This document shows, piece by piece, positions 7,783 through 17,065 of a stretch of DNA of 64,000 nt. Numbering within the stretch: the first letter of the stretch is position 1; every line of letters begins with the position of its first letter. Source of the DNA: C00003060 sp964440795 (GTDB taxonomy: Bacteria; Desulfobacterota; Desulfobacteria; Desulfobacterales; C00003060); contig CAYTTQ010000005.1 of assembly GCA_964440795.1 (NCBI GenBank), forward strand, positions 5,086 to 69,085, read 5' to 3'. The notes under the pieces were generated by a model. That model worked only from the letters and a program-made list of their open reading frames with translations, searched no databases and had not been told where the DNA came from. The translations under genes and the position numbers were made by a program.

Positions 7783-9252
7783 ATGAGGTCACAAAATCGG
7801 CAACGAAGAAGCAGCCTCCGCCTACGGATTTTTTTGGTCACCCTGGTATCAATGGGCCTCGGCGGCGGACTCTGGCTTACCCCGAAAACCATAGCGGCCG
7901 ACCCGTCCACACAATATCGCGTACCGCACAGTTTCGCCGAGGTCGCAGAACGGGTAAGCCCGGCAGTGGTCAATATCAGCACGGAAAAGACGGTACGTAC
8001 TCCCGGAGGACGGCGTTTTAGACATTTCCAAAGCCCATTTGGTGAAAATGACCCGTTTCATGACTTTTTTGAAAGGTTTTTCGGCAACCAACCCCCTCGG
8101 GAATTCAAGGAACGCAGCCTGGGCTCCGGTTTTATCATCAACGAAGAGGGCTATATCGTAACGAACAACCACGTGGTGGAAAACGCCGACAAAATCAAGG
8201 TTAAGTTGACTAACGGCAGAGAGTACGAAGCCATGATCGTGGGCAGGGACCCGAAGACCGATATCGCCTTGCTCAAGGCGGAGGATCTGAAACTGATCAA
8301 GGCTTTAAAGATTGGGGATTCCGACGAAATCAAAGTGGGCCAGTGGGTAGTGGCCATCGGCAGTCCCTTTGGGTTGGAACATACGGTAACGGCCGGTATT
8401 GTCAGCGCCAAGGGTCGCGTCATCGGCTCCGGGCCCTATGACGATTTTATCCAAACCGACGCGTCGATCAATCCGGGAAACAGTGGCGGCCCGCTGGTCA
8501 ATATGAGCGGCGAAGTTGTGGGCATCAATACGGCGATTGTCTCCCGGGGAGGCGGTAATGTGGGAATCGGCTTCGCCATACCGATCAACATGGCCCGGGG
8601 AATTATCAACCAACTGCAAACGACCGGATCGGTAACCCGCGGATGGTTGGGGGTAACCATTCAAGACCTAACTCCGGAACTGGCAGAATACTACGGCCTG
8701 GAAGGGGCGAAAGGTGCCATTGTCGGTGAGGTGTTCGAAGGAGATCCGGCTGATAAAGCAGGGATTCAGCCCAAGGACGTCATCGTGGAAGTTAAAGGAA
8801 AGACCATTGAAGATAGTCGGGACCTTTCACGGGTCATCGCAGCTATCAAGGTGGGAGAAAAGATCACCATCAAGGTTTTGAGAGACGGCAAAAAGCGTAC
8901 CTTCCGCATCAAGATAGCCAAGCGGACGGATGACAAGGAAACCCTGGCCAGAGCCGACGCGGAGGAAGCCGGTGCACTGGGCATGGTGGTGTCCCCAGTG
9001 ACCCCGGACCTGGCCCGGCGCTTTAATATTCCCGATGGGGGCGGCGGCATTGTTGTGGTGGCCGTGGACGCCCAAAGCGAAGCAGACAAAGCCGGGATCG
9101 AAGAAGGGGATCTGGTTCTGGAAATCAATCACAAACAGGTCAAGACCGTCGAAGACTATCAACAATATATTGACGACGTAAAAGAAGGGGAGACCATATC
9201 CCTTCTGATTCAGCGAAAAGCCGGTCTTTTTGCGGTCAATATCCGGAAATAG
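7783..9252 (+). CDS. htrA: Periplasmic serine protease of the DegP/HtrA family
   Basis: A 489-residue envelope protease and chaperone. An N-terminal basic stretch and a hydrophobic segment (about residues 15-40, ending AADPS) form a signal peptide. The trypsin-like triad is visible as NNHVVENADK (His near 129), DPKTDIALL (Asp near 160) and NPGNSGGPL (Ser near 233). Two PDZ domains follow, beginning near RGWLGVTIQDL and near LGMVVSPVTPDL. AAGGAG stands before the ATG. The family degrades or refolds damaged periplasmic proteins; the position after serA and a DUF1844 gene does not change that reading. Confidence 0.95.
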   Translation: MRSQNRQRRSSLRLRIFLVTLVSMGLGGGLWLTPKTIAADPSTQYRVPHSFAEVAERVSPAVVNISTEKTVRTPGGRRFRHFQSPFGENDPFHDFFERFFGNQPPREFKERSLGSGFIINEEGYIVTNNHVVENADKIKVKLTNGREYEAMIVGRDPKTDIALLKAEDLKLIKALKIGDSDEIKVGQWVVAIGSPFGLEHTVTAGIVSAKGRVIGSGPYDDFIQTDASINPGNSGGPLVNMSGEVVGINTAIVSRGGGNVGIGFAIPINMARGIINQLQTTGSVTRGWLGVTIQDLTPELAEYYGLEGAKGAIVGEVFEGDPADKAGIQPKDVIVEVKGKTIEDSRDLSRVIAAIKVGEKITIKVLRDGKKRTFRIKIAKRTDDKETLARADAEEAGALGMVVSPVTPDLARRFNIPDGGGGIVVVAVDAQSEADKAGIEEGDLVLEINHKQVKTVEDYQQYIDDVKEGETISLLIQRKAGLFAVNIRK

Positions 9253-9273
9253 GAACAAGAAAAGCATTGATGG

Positions 9274-9352
9274 CCGTCCTGAACCTATAACCTTTTCAAA
9301 AAGTCGATCAAGTTTGGCATGACGATTGGAAGACTTTTACGACGCCGTCAAA
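9274..9352 (+). repeat. Dispersed intergenic repeat remnant
   Basis: Bases 9274-9318 match 56246-56290 at about 40 of 45 positions, starting CCGTCCTGAACC and running through AAAGTCGATCAA. The following ACTTTTACGACGCC near 9333 resembles the end of the type-A repeats at 55957-56040 and 56585-56655. It fills most of the 154-base gap between htrA and ispE and looks like a decayed copy of a composite element. Confidence 0.7.
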
Positions 9353-9406
9353 ATAGACTTTACGATTTGATCATTTTTGAACCGCTGAATCGGTGACTTT
9401 CCACAA

Positions 9407-10258
9407 GTGAATCCTGTTACTCTGGCTTCGCCCGCCAAGATCAACCTCTACCTCAAGGTGCTGGGGAAACGACCCGACGGGTATCATGACCTGGAAAGTC
9501 TGATGTGCCGGGTAAACCTGTGTGACACGTTACGGCTATCCTTTGACACCCCAACCGGGACCACCATCTGTGACCATCCCGGCGTACCCGACGGATCGGC
9601 GAACCTGGCCCGGAAAGCCGCATCCGTCTTTTTTGAATCCCTGTCCACACCGGGGGACGTGACCATCTTCATCCACAAAAAGATCCCCGTGGCAGCCGGA
9701 TTGGGCGGGGGCAGCAGCAACGCCGCGACTATGTTACACGCACTTAACGCCTATTACGACAATCCGTTTTCCACGCCTCAACTCATGGACATGGGCCTTC
9801 GGATCGGCGCCGATGTTCCCTTTTTTCTGTTTGAACATACCGCCGTGGCCCAGGGAGTGGGGGAATCTTTGGAAGCCTGTTCGGGAATGTTCCCTTTTTG
9901 GGTGGTTCTCGTAAATCCCAGAATTAGAGTATCCACCACCTGGGTCTTCGGACAGCTAAATTTGGGATTGACAAATTGCCCCGAAACTTATAATGTTTCG
10001 GCGTTTTTGGAGGACCCCTCACGGATCAAGGGCTTTTTGTGTAATGATTTGGAGAAGGTAACTATCGGGGCATTCCCGGTAATATCCGCCGTAAAAGGGG
10101 CTCTCCTCGATTATGGCGCTGAGGGCGCATTGATGTCTGGAAGCGGCCCTACGGTGTTTGGCCTCTTTTCAGCCTATGGTCAAGCGCGCCATGCGTATGA
10201 GGCGATTCAAAGCCGGGGGTGTTGGGATACCTATTTAGCGGACCTGCTGCTTCCCTGA
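9407..10258 (+). CDS. ispE: 4-diphosphocytidyl-2-C-methyl-D-erythritol kinase
   Basis: A 283-residue GHMP kinase of the MEP pathway of isoprenoid synthesis, phosphorylating CDP-methylerythritol with ATP. It shows the substrate-binding start ASPAKINLYLKVLGKRPDGYH, the ATP-binding glycine loop PVAAGLGGGSSNAAT (about residues 87-101) and the C-terminal MSGSGPTVFGLF. The GTG at 9407 gives the normal length; no strong ribosome site precedes it. A tRNA-Gln gene and prs follow, an arrangement common in this phylum. Confidence 0.95.
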   Translation: MNPVTLASPAKINLYLKVLGKRPDGYHDLESLMCRVNLCDTLRLSFDTPTGTTICDHPGVPDGSANLARKAASVFFESLSTPGDVTIFIHKKIPVAAGLGGGSSNAATMLHALNAYYDNPFSTPQLMDMGLRIGADVPFFLFEHTAVAQGVGESLEACSGMFPFWVVLVNPRIRVSTTWVFGQLNLGLTNCPETYNVSAFLEDPSRIKGFLCNDLEKVTIGAFPVISAVKGALLDYGAEGALMSGSGPTVFGLFSAYGQARHAYEAIQSRGCWDTYLADLLLP

Positions 10259-10270
10259 CGGGCTTTATGT

Positions 10271-10345
10271 TGGGGTGTCGTCAAGTGGTAAGACACAGGA
10301 TTTTGGTTCCTGCATTCGGAGGTTCGAATCCTCCCACCCCAGCCA
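10271..10345 (+). tRNA. tRNA-Gln (anticodon TTG), CCA encoded
   Basis: A complete cloverleaf: acceptor TGGGGTG (10271-10277) pairs with CACCCCA (10335-10341), the anticodon arm CAGGA-TTTTGGT-TCCTG carries anticodon TTG, and the T arm is GGAGG-TTCGAAT-CCTCC. The discriminator is G and the 3' CCA (10343-10345) is encoded. It lies between ispE and prs. Confidence 0.98.
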
Positions 10346-10410
10346 CGTGTTTGTGCCACGCACCGTCGAAGGTGCTGGAGATATCGTGACCATGAGATCA
10401 ACGGTGAAAT

Positions 10411-11349
10411 ATGCACAGACTTGTTGTGTTTTCCGGCAATTCTAATCTTGACCTGGCCAAAAGTGTCTGTAACGACATCGGCATTCAATTAGGCCAAGCC
10501 AAGGTTCAAAAATTTAGCGACGGGGAAACCCAAATCGAAATCAGCGAGAATGTTCGGGGTAAGGACGTCTTTATCATTCAATCCACCTGTGCCCCCGTAA
10601 ATGACCATTTGGTGGAACTGTTGATGATGATCGACGCCTTTAAGCGGTCGTCGACCAAGCGAATCACGGCGGTCATACCCTATTACGGCTATGCCCGGCA
10701 GGACAAGAAGGTGGCGCCTCGAGTGCCGATCAGCGCCAAATTGGTTGCCGATCTGATCACCACCGCCGGAGCCGGCCGAGTGATTACTATGGACCTTCAT
10801 GCCGGGCAGATACAAGGGTTTTTCGACATTCCCGTAGATAACCTCTTTGCAGCCCCGACCATACTCGACTACATCAAACGCACCTTCGACAATGACACGG
10901 TCATTGTATCCCCTGACGCCGGTGGTGTTGAACGGGCCAGAGCCTTTGCCAAAAGACTTCACGCTCAATTGGCGATTATCGATAAACGCCGGCCGGCCCC
11001 CAATAAGGCCAGGGCCATGAACGTTGTAGGCAAGGTGGAAGGAAAGCGGGCGATCATCGTCGATGACATGGTGGACACCGCGGGTACACTTACCGAAGGC
11101 GCCTCGGCACTCATTGAACACGGCGCATCGGAAGTCCATGCCTGTTGCGCCCACGCGGTTCTTTCAGGTCCCGCAGTGGACAGAATTACCAATTCGCAAA
11201 TCAAGACCCTCGTGGTTACCAACACCAATCCGTTACAGGAAAATGCCCAAAAATGTGACAAGATACGGGTGCTATCCGTATCCAAGCTTTTGGCCGAGGC
11301 CATTCAGCGTTCACATACGGGCAGCTCAGTGAGTTCACTTTTTGTCTAG
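10411..11349 (+). CDS. prs: Ribose-phosphate pyrophosphokinase
   Basis: A 312-residue class I PRPP synthetase that makes phosphoribosyl pyrophosphate from ribose 5-phosphate and ATP for nucleotide, His and Trp synthesis. It carries the flexible-loop and metal-binding motif MDLHAGQIQGFF, the signature DAGGVERARAFAK, and the PRPP loop IIVDDMVDTAGTLTEGA. Length and N-terminus (LVVFSGNSNLDLAK) are normal. The upstream ribosome site is weak. It is followed 14 bases later by rplY, suggesting one transcript. Confidence 0.97.
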   Translation: MHRLVVFSGNSNLDLAKSVCNDIGIQLGQAKVQKFSDGETQIEISENVRGKDVFIIQSTCAPVNDHLVELLMMIDAFKRSSTKRITAVIPYYGYARQDKKVAPRVPISAKLVADLITTAGAGRVITMDLHAGQIQGFFDIPVDNLFAAPTILDYIKRTFDNDTVIVSPDAGGVERARAFAKRLHAQLAIIDKRRPAPNKARAMNVVGKVEGKRAIIVDDMVDTAGTLTEGASALIEHGASEVHACCAHAVLSGPAVDRITNSQIKTLVVTNTNPLQENAQKCDKIRVLSVSKLLAEAIQRSHTGSSVSSLFV

Positions 11350-11363
11350 GGAGGTTACAACCA

Positions 11364-12020
11364 TTGGACGCATTCGATCTAAAAGCAACCAGGCGAGAAA
11401 AAACCGGCAAGGGTCAGGCCCGGGAACTGCGCCGGCAAGGCCTCGTCCCGGCCGTATTGTACGGCCCCAAGATAGACGCGGTGCCTTTGACCATATCGGT
11501 GAAGGCGCTCCAAAGCATCTACAAAGCAAGTGGCAGCGAACATATGGTCCTGAGTTTAATCATCAATAACGGCGGCACCCAAAGGAAGACGGCCATGATA
11601 AAGGAGCTTCAAAGGGCGCCGGCCACGAGCGATTACCTACACGTCGATTTTTATGAAGTTGCCTTGGATCAGGCCATTCAAGTCAATGTGCCTGTGGAGG
11701 TGGTGGGTACATCCAAGGGCGTCGAGCGTGGGGGATACCTGCAGGTGGTCCGTCATGACCTGGAGGTATCATGTTTACCCACTGACGTCCCGTCCAGTAT
11801 CACCGTCGACATCTCGGACCTGGACATCGGCGATTCCATACATGTGGATAAAATCACTGTCGGTGACGAAGTCACCCTTCTGTATGAAACCAACTTTACG
11901 GTCATAACCGTGGTAGCACCCACGGCTGAGGAAGAAGAACCCGAAGAAGAGTTGGAAGAAGGTGAAGAAGCCGAAGTCAGTGAGGGTGAAGAAGAGACAG
12001 GAGAATCTGCGGAATCGTAG
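11364..12020 (+). CDS. rplY: Ribosomal protein bL25, CTC/TL5 type
   Basis: A 218-residue 5S-rRNA-binding protein of the long CTC type, with the L25 domain (about residues 5-95, beginning LKATRREKTGKGQAREL) and the TL5 beta domain. The final 30 residues are almost all Glu, Gly and Ser, a low-complexity acidic tail often seen in this group. The start is TTG at 11364, with GGGAGG seven to twelve bases upstream. prs, rplY and pth are closely packed, a conserved order. Confidence 0.93.
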   Translation: MDAFDLKATRREKTGKGQARELRRQGLVPAVLYGPKIDAVPLTISVKALQSIYKASGSEHMVLSLIINNGGTQRKTAMIKELQRAPATSDYLHVDFYEVALDQAIQVNVPVEVVGTSKGVERGGYLQVVRHDLEVSCLPTDVPSSITVDISDLDIGDSIHVDKITVGDEVTLLYETNFTVITVVAPTAEEEEPEEELEEGEEAEVSEGEEETGESAES

Positions 12021-12028
12021 GATTTTAG

Positions 12029-12622
12029 ATGCCGGAGGATCGCGTTCGCTTGATTGTGGGGTTGGGCAACCCCGGACCGAAATATAGGTTGACTCGTCAC
12101 AACGTGGGCTTCATGGTAGTAGACTGTTTGGTTCAACGTCACGGCTTGACGTTGGACCGACACAAGTTTGATACCCGTTACGTTCGTGGCAGGATGTGCG
12201 GATCGGCGGTTCTGGTCGCCAAGCCCATGACATTTATGAATCGCGTCGGACCGGCGGTCAGGAATCTGGCCCACTTTTATCGGGTGGATACACAAGATAT
12301 CACAGTCATCCATGATGATCTGGATCTTGTATTTGGCACAATAAAAATTAAAGAGAAAGGAGGGGATGGAGGACATAATGGCGTCAAGTCTTTGATCGTT
12401 GCGCTGGGAACTCAACGCTTTAACCGCATCCGGGTCGGTATCGGTCGCCCCCAAGACCCACGCCAAGTCACGGGCTATGTCTTGGACCGGTTCGATACCA
12501 CCCAGGAAAAGTGTGTGGCCGAGGTTGTCACACAGGCAACGGATGCGCTGGAGATGCTGATTGCCGGCGGCGTATCGGAGGCAATGAATCGGTTTCATGG
12601 CAGAAACATTACGCAATGTTAG
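12029..12622 (+). CDS. pth: Peptidyl-tRNA hydrolase
   Basis: A 197-residue enzyme that releases tRNA from prematurely terminated peptidyl-tRNA. The active-site signature is complete: GLGNPGPKYRLTRHNVGF with the catalytic His near residue 24, MTFMNRVG with the conserved Asn, HDDLDLVFG with the catalytic Asp, and GGDGGHNGVKS. It starts eight bases after rplY and is probably cotranscribed with it. Confidence 0.97.
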   Translation: MPEDRVRLIVGLGNPGPKYRLTRHNVGFMVVDCLVQRHGLTLDRHKFDTRYVRGRMCGSAVLVAKPMTFMNRVGPAVRNLAHFYRVDTQDITVIHDDLDLVFGTIKIKEKGGDGGHNGVKSLIVALGTQRFNRIRVGIGRPQDPRQVTGYVLDRFDTTQEKCVAEVVTQATDALEMLIAGGVSEAMNRFHGRNITQC

Positions 12623-12637
12623 GTTGGGAGGAAAACT

Positions 12638-14680
12638 ATGAATGAATTGATTAATTGGGAACTTTACAGCACGCTGGTGGGTATTGCCGGAGTGGTTTTC
12701 GTGCTGTTTCTAATTGGTGTCGTAAAGAGTGCCCCATCTGGGGATGAAAAGATGAACGAGATTGCTGAAGCAATCAAGGAAGGGGCCATCGCTTACCTGA
12801 ATCGTCAGTTAAAGACCGTTTTTATCGCTGCAGCCGTGATTGTCATCATTATCGGAGCCACCATGGGAATTCAAACAGCCATCGGCTTCTTGATCGGTGC
12901 TGCGGCCTCTTACATTGCAGGGTATATCGGCATGCGGGTTTCCGTTCTGGCCAATGTCCGTACCGCTGAGGCCTCCAAGAAAGGGCTGGCCGCCGGTTTG
13001 GGAATGGCCTTTAAGGGCGGTACCGTAACCGGGATGATCGTGGCCGGCCTGGCCCTCACCTCGGTAGCCGGCTACTACACCATTACCCACGACATTCGAG
13101 CCCTGGTGGCTTTGGGGTTTGGTGGCAGCTTGATCTCTATCTTTGCCCGTCTCGGCGGCGGTATCTTTACCAAGGGCGCCGATGTGGGTGCCGACCTGGT
13201 CGGTAAGGTAGAAGCCGGGATTCCCGAAGACGATCCGAGAAACCCGGCGACCATCGCCGACAACGTCGGCGACAATGTGGGTGATTGTGCCGGCATGGCG
13301 GCGGACCTTTTTGAGACCTATGCGGTAACCGCCGTGGCGGCCATGATGCTGGCCCACCTTGTCTTTCCGGAAGCGAAAGTGGGCCCGGAAGTCTATCACA
13401 ACGCCGTAACCTTCCCGCTCGTTCTGGGTGCGGTATCCATCATCGCATCGATTATCGCCAGCTTTTTTGTCCGGCTGGGGAGTGGAAGCGAATACATCAT
13501 GGGGGCCCTCTATAAAGGCATGTTCGGCTCGGCCATCATTGCGGGCGCGGCTTTCTACTGGGTGACCCAGAAAATGATGGGCGGCATTGGCATTCCGATC
13601 ATGAACATCTATCTGGCCACTCTCGTGGGTCTGGTACTCACCGTGGGTATCGTTATTGTCACCGAATATTACACCGGGGTCCGCGGCCCGGTAAAGGCCA
13701 TCGCACAGGCCTCCACCACCGGACATGGGACCAACATCATCGCCGGACTGGCCGTCAGCATGCAGTCCACGGCGATTCCGGTACTCCTGATTTGTGCCGC
13801 TATTCTGGCATCTTATCTCTTAGCGGGTCTCTTTGGCATCGGCCTGGCGGCTATGAGCATGCTGTCCATGACCGGTATGGTTATCGCCATTGACGCCTAT
13901 GGTCCCATCACCGATAATGCCGGCGGGATTGCTGAAATGGCGGGAATGGACGAAAGTGTGCGGGCGGTTACCGATCCCCTGGACGCCGTGGGAAACACCA
14001 CCAAGGCCGTCACCAAGGGATACGCCATCGGTTCGGCCGGCCTCGCCGCCTTGGTACTCTTCGCTGCTTACATCCAGGACCTGGTAGCCGAGATGAGTCA
14101 CGCCTCCGGTGGTGCAGAGGAACTCATCTTTGACCTGGGCAATGTGTATGTCATTGTCGGGCTTTTTCTCGGCGGCCTTCTGCCCTTCTTGTTCGCCTCC
14201 ATCGCCATGAATGCGGTGGGCCGGGCGGGCGCTCAGGTCGTCACCGAGGTAAGGCGGCAATTCCGAGAGATTCCCGGTATTATGGAGGGAACCGCCAAAC
14301 CCGATTATGCCACTTGTGTCGATATCGTAACACGCTACGCCCTTAAGGAGATGATTGTTCCGGCACTCTTGCCGGTGGTGGTGCCCGTTCTTGTGGGATT
14401 CTTCCTTGGGAAAATCGCCCTCGGCGCACTACTGATCGGCAGTATCGTGACCGGTATTTTCGTAGCCATTTCCATGACCACCGGCGGGGCGGCTTGGGAT
14501 AACGCCAAGAAATATATCGAAGACGGTCATTTCGGCGGCAAGGGCAGCGACGCCCACAAGGCAGCCGTAACGGGTGACACGGTCGGCGATCCGTACAAGG
14601 ATACCGCCGGGCCGGCCATCAACCCGATGATCAAGATCCTGAACGTTGTTGCCCTCCTGATGGTCCCCTTCTTGATTTAG
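12638..14680 (+). CDS. hppA: Membrane proton-pumping pyrophosphatase, potassium-independent type
   Basis: A 680-residue integral membrane enzyme with about 16 helices that couples pyrophosphate hydrolysis to ion export. The signature GADLVGKVEAGIPEDDPRNP followed by ADNVGDNVGDCAGMAADLFE is intact. In the segment GNTTKAVTKGYAIGSA the lysine and the threonine three residues later are those of the potassium-independent, proton-pumping subfamily; potassium-dependent enzymes have Ala there. It lets an anaerobe recover energy from pyrophosphate made by sulfate or amino-acid activation. The ATG follows a GGGAGG-type site, and a strong terminator ends the operon. Confidence 0.96.
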   Translation: MNELINWELYSTLVGIAGVVFVLFLIGVVKSAPSGDEKMNEIAEAIKEGAIAYLNRQLKTVFIAAAVIVIIIGATMGIQTAIGFLIGAAASYIAGYIGMRVSVLANVRTAEASKKGLAAGLGMAFKGGTVTGMIVAGLALTSVAGYYTITHDIRALVALGFGGSLISIFARLGGGIFTKGADVGADLVGKVEAGIPEDDPRNPATIADNVGDNVGDCAGMAADLFETYAVTAVAAMMLAHLVFPEAKVGPEVYHNAVTFPLVLGAVSIIASIIASFFVRLGSGSEYIMGALYKGMFGSAIIAGAAFYWVTQKMMGGIGIPIMNIYLATLVGLVLTVGIVIVTEYYTGVRGPVKAIAQASTTGHGTNIIAGLAVSMQSTAIPVLLICAAILASYLLAGLFGIGLAAMSMLSMTGMVIAIDAYGPITDNAGGIAEMAGMDESVRAVTDPLDAVGNTTKAVTKGYAIGSAGLAALVLFAAYIQDLVAEMSHASGGAEELIFDLGNVYVIVGLFLGGLLPFLFASIAMNAVGRAGAQVVTEVRRQFREIPGIMEGTAKPDYATCVDIVTRYALKEMIVPALLPVVVPVLVGFFLGKIALGALLIGSIVTGIFVAISMTTGGAAWDNAKKYIEDGHFGGKGSDAHKAAVTGDTVGDPYKDTAGPAINPMIKILNVVALLMVPFLI

Positions 14681-14723
14681 GCATACCGGGGCATCAGGGG
14701 CTTCAACGTAACAGCCCAGAGTA

Positions 14724-14757
14724 AAGGATTGGCACCTCCACGGTGCCAATCCTTTTT
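14724..14757 (+). terminator. Rho-independent terminator after hppA
   Basis: AAGGATTGGCACC and GGTGCCAATCCTT form a thirteen-pair perfect stem with a five-base loop, followed by TTTCTTTTTG. It closes the ispE-to-hppA transcript. Confidence 0.93.
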
Positions 14758-14849
14758 CTTTTTGTCTCCTCTTAACGAACACCTCCACCCGCCTAAACCG
14801 AGCACCCTGCCATACTGACGGGTTCCGTAGCCCATACTTCCTTTTTGTA

Positions 14850-14878
14850 TTGATTGAATTCCAAGAAAATGCTATACA
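14850..14878 (+). promoter_or_regulatory. Sigma-70 promoter of carD
   Basis: TTGATT (14850-14855) and TATACA (14873-14878) are 17 bases apart, with a TG one base before the -10 box (extended -10). It lies 84 bases before the carD start codon. Confidence 0.6.
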
Positions 14879-14961
14879 AAGATAGAATTCGGCGACGGTT
14901 TATCCAAATTTGGGCCCGATACGGGCATGTTTCTTTGGTAGTATACGATAGGAGTAAAAAC

Positions 14962-15450
14962 ATGTTTAAGATTGGCGACCTGGCAGTATACCCCGCGCAC
15001 GGGGTAGGACGAATAGAATCGGTGGAGTCACGGCAGGTATCGGGAAAAGATCAAGATTTTTACATAATGAAAATCTTGGAAAATGAAATGATTATCATGA
15101 TTCCGGTAGACAAGGTCACCTCTGTCGGACTTCGAGATATTATAGACGTGGCGGAGGTCACTAAGGTCTATGACATTATGAAAAAGCGGGATATTCCGTC
15201 GGACAACCAGACGTGGAACAGACGGTACCGGGAATATATGGAAAAGATCAAGACGGGATCGGTGTACGAAGTCGCGGAAGTATTGCGCGATTTGTATTTG
15301 CTCAAAGAGGAAAAGGACCTCTCCTTTGGGGAACGAAAACTACTGGATACTGCCCAGAGCCTCCTTCTTAAAGAGCTGTCTATTGCCAAAAAAACGGACG
15401 AGGGGGCCATTATGTCGGACATCAACACCATATTCGACGTAGAAGAATAG
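14962..15450 (+). CDS. carD: CarD/CdnL-family transcription regulator
   Basis: A 162-residue RNA-polymerase-binding protein that stabilises open complexes at rRNA and other promoters. The N-terminal Tudor-like RNAP-interaction domain starts FKIGDLAVYPAHGVGRIESV, and the C-terminal helical DNA-binding half includes NRRYREYMEKIKTGS and VAEVLRDLYLL. The ATG at 14962 is chosen because AGGAG lies seven bases upstream and homologues begin at MFKIGD; an open frame extends 108 bases upstream but crosses the promoter. It lies 13 bases before the RluD-type gene. Confidence 0.93.
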   Translation: MFKIGDLAVYPAHGVGRIESVESRQVSGKDQDFYIMKILENEMIIMIPVDKVTSVGLRDIIDVAEVTKVYDIMKKRDIPSDNQTWNRRYREYMEKIKTGSVYEVAEVLRDLYLLKEEKDLSFGERKLLDTAQSLLLKELSIAKKTDEGAIMSDINTIFDVEE

Positions 15451-15463
15451 GCATTTCTATTGG

Positions 15464-16447
15464 TTGAAATCATCAGGTGTATCGGTCATCACATTTCGTG
15501 CAACTAACAGGGAAGCCGGGCGTCGACTGGATAGTGTGTTGGCCGCCCGGTTTGCTTTTCTATCCCGTTCTCAGGCCAATCAACTAATCCGGGAAAATCG
15601 GATCCGGGTCAACGGCACGGCCACAAAGGCAGCCTATCTTCTCAGACCTAACGATTCGGTACGGGGGGTCATTCCGCCGTTGTCGGATCCTCACTCTCCG
15701 CCTCTGGTAGAACCGGAACCGATCTCTCTTGACATCCTATTTGAAGACGATCAGATCATCGTATTGAACAAGCCTCCCGGGGTCATAGTCCATCCCGCGC
15801 CGGGCCACGCCGGCGGAACCCTGGTCAACGCCTTGGTTTACCACCACCCCGACATCAGCAGGGTGGGAGATCCCGCCCGTCCGGGTATCATTCATCGTCT
15901 CGATAAGGATACCTCCGGCACCCTGATCGTTGCTAAAACAGCACCGGCTTATAATCACCTAAAAAAGGCGTTTAAGCATCGGCAGGTCCAGAAGCAATAC
16001 TTGGCCCTGGTCTATGGGCGGATTGCGGATACGGCCGGCGTCATTCAAACGCCCGTGGGCAGGCACCCCGTCCACCGAAAGAAGATGTCTACCGTAAGCC
16101 CTCGAGGGCGACCTGCAGAAACAGAGTGGCGTATACGAAGCGTGTTGAATTCCGCCACCCTGATCGATGTCCGGATACGAACGGGGCGAACTCACCAGAT
16201 TCGCGTCCATTGCGCCGATATGGGGCATCCGGTTGTCGGAGACATCCGCTACGGCGGCAAAAAGCGCTGGAAGGAAGCAACCGCTTCGGAATATATCCGC
16301 CGAATGCTTCAGTCGGTAAACCGCCAGATGCTCCATGCTTGGCGGCTGACATGTGTTCACCCATCGCTCGGTCGCGAGCTGTGCTTTGAATCTCCGGTAC
16401 CGGAAGACATGGCCGGGGTCATCAAGGCCTTGCAATCGGTGGATTGA
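15464..16447 (+). CDS. rluD: RluD-type 23S rRNA pseudouridine synthase
   Basis: A 327-residue RluA/RluD-family enzyme that isomerises uridines in 23S rRNA. An N-terminal S4 RNA-binding domain (LSRSQANQLIRENRIRVNG) precedes the catalytic domain with the active-site Asp in GIIHRLDKDTSGTLIVAK (about residue 147) and the later RTGRTHQIRVHCADMGHPV. The TTG at 15464 is one possible start; a GTG at 15479 is another, and no clear ribosome site separates them. The family member (RluD against RluA or RluC) is inferred from the S4 domain and length. Confidence 0.9.
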   Translation: MKSSGVSVITFRATNREAGRRLDSVLAARFAFLSRSQANQLIRENRIRVNGTATKAAYLLRPNDSVRGVIPPLSDPHSPPLVEPEPISLDILFEDDQIIVLNKPPGVIVHPAPGHAGGTLVNALVYHHPDISRVGDPARPGIIHRLDKDTSGTLIVAKTAPAYNHLKKAFKHRQVQKQYLALVYGRIADTAGVIQTPVGRHPVHRKKMSTVSPRGRPAETEWRIRSVLNSATLIDVRIRTGRTHQIRVHCADMGHPVVGDIRYGGKKRWKEATASEYIRRMLQSVNRQMLHAWRLTCVHPSLGRELCFESPVPEDMAGVIKALQSVD

Positions 16448-16451
16448 TAAT

Positions 16452-16916
16452 TCATCGCTGACACGGGAGAAACAGAATGTCCGATTGTGGCATATGACTT
16501 CCGTTGCACCACCGACGACGATACTTTGATAATGCGGCTGTCGCCCACCGAAAATGGCTCCCATGTTCCTTGCCTTGGCCTGCCAGGTGATAAAAATGGA
16601 GGATATGATTGTAAATATACTCCGCACCCATAGCCAGGTTTCTTAACAGCGTTCCGCCCCAAAGCACTTTCGCCCCGAAGGCCGCATCCAAGGCTCTGAC
16701 ACTGGCCATCTGATGAACGCTGTAACATACACCGCAGAAACGGCTGGTCACAAAGGAGGCGTCCCTGGGATCTCTTCCCTGCAACAGGGCCTCAAATCCC
16801 CGGGCCATAGTACCGCTACTCCAAGCGTCTTTTACCTTGCCGTCTTCCACCTCAACCGTTATGCCAAGGTGTCCTTCAATTCGTGTTACCGGATCGACCG
16901 TAATCATCTTACCCAT
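16452..16916 (-). pseudogene. Truncated [NiFe] hydrogenase large subunit
   Basis: The first 113 or so residues match the N-terminus of group 1 uptake [NiFe] hydrogenase large subunits: ITVDPVTRIEGHLGITVEVE, DAWSSGTMARGFE, and the nickel-binding L1 motif SRFCGVCYSVH. Homology stops near HILHFYHLAGQ (about base 16578); the rest of the 154-residue frame is unrelated and ends five bases from rluD. The remaining 400 residues or so, including the C-terminal nickel ligands, and the small-subunit gene are absent, so it cannot be an enzyme. The start signal AAAGGAGGTGAT is intact, which suggests recent loss. It sits downstream of rnfB on the same strand. Confidence 0.88.
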
Positions 16917-17065
16917 TTTATATCACCTCCTTTCATGCCTTCTCCTTCGTCCGTTTCCTGAGTATCCCCCGTGGGGTTATCCGGAATCGTTCCATTCGCT
17001 TCATTCATTGTATATATACTCGCCTCGGCTTTAAGTTTCGGGGCAAAGTCCCCACCACACAACTC

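Noticed and set aside
12809..13726. Open frame of 305 codons opposite hppA
   Set aside because: It is antisense to a clear pyrophosphatase; the Gly/His/Asp-rich translation matches no protein pattern.
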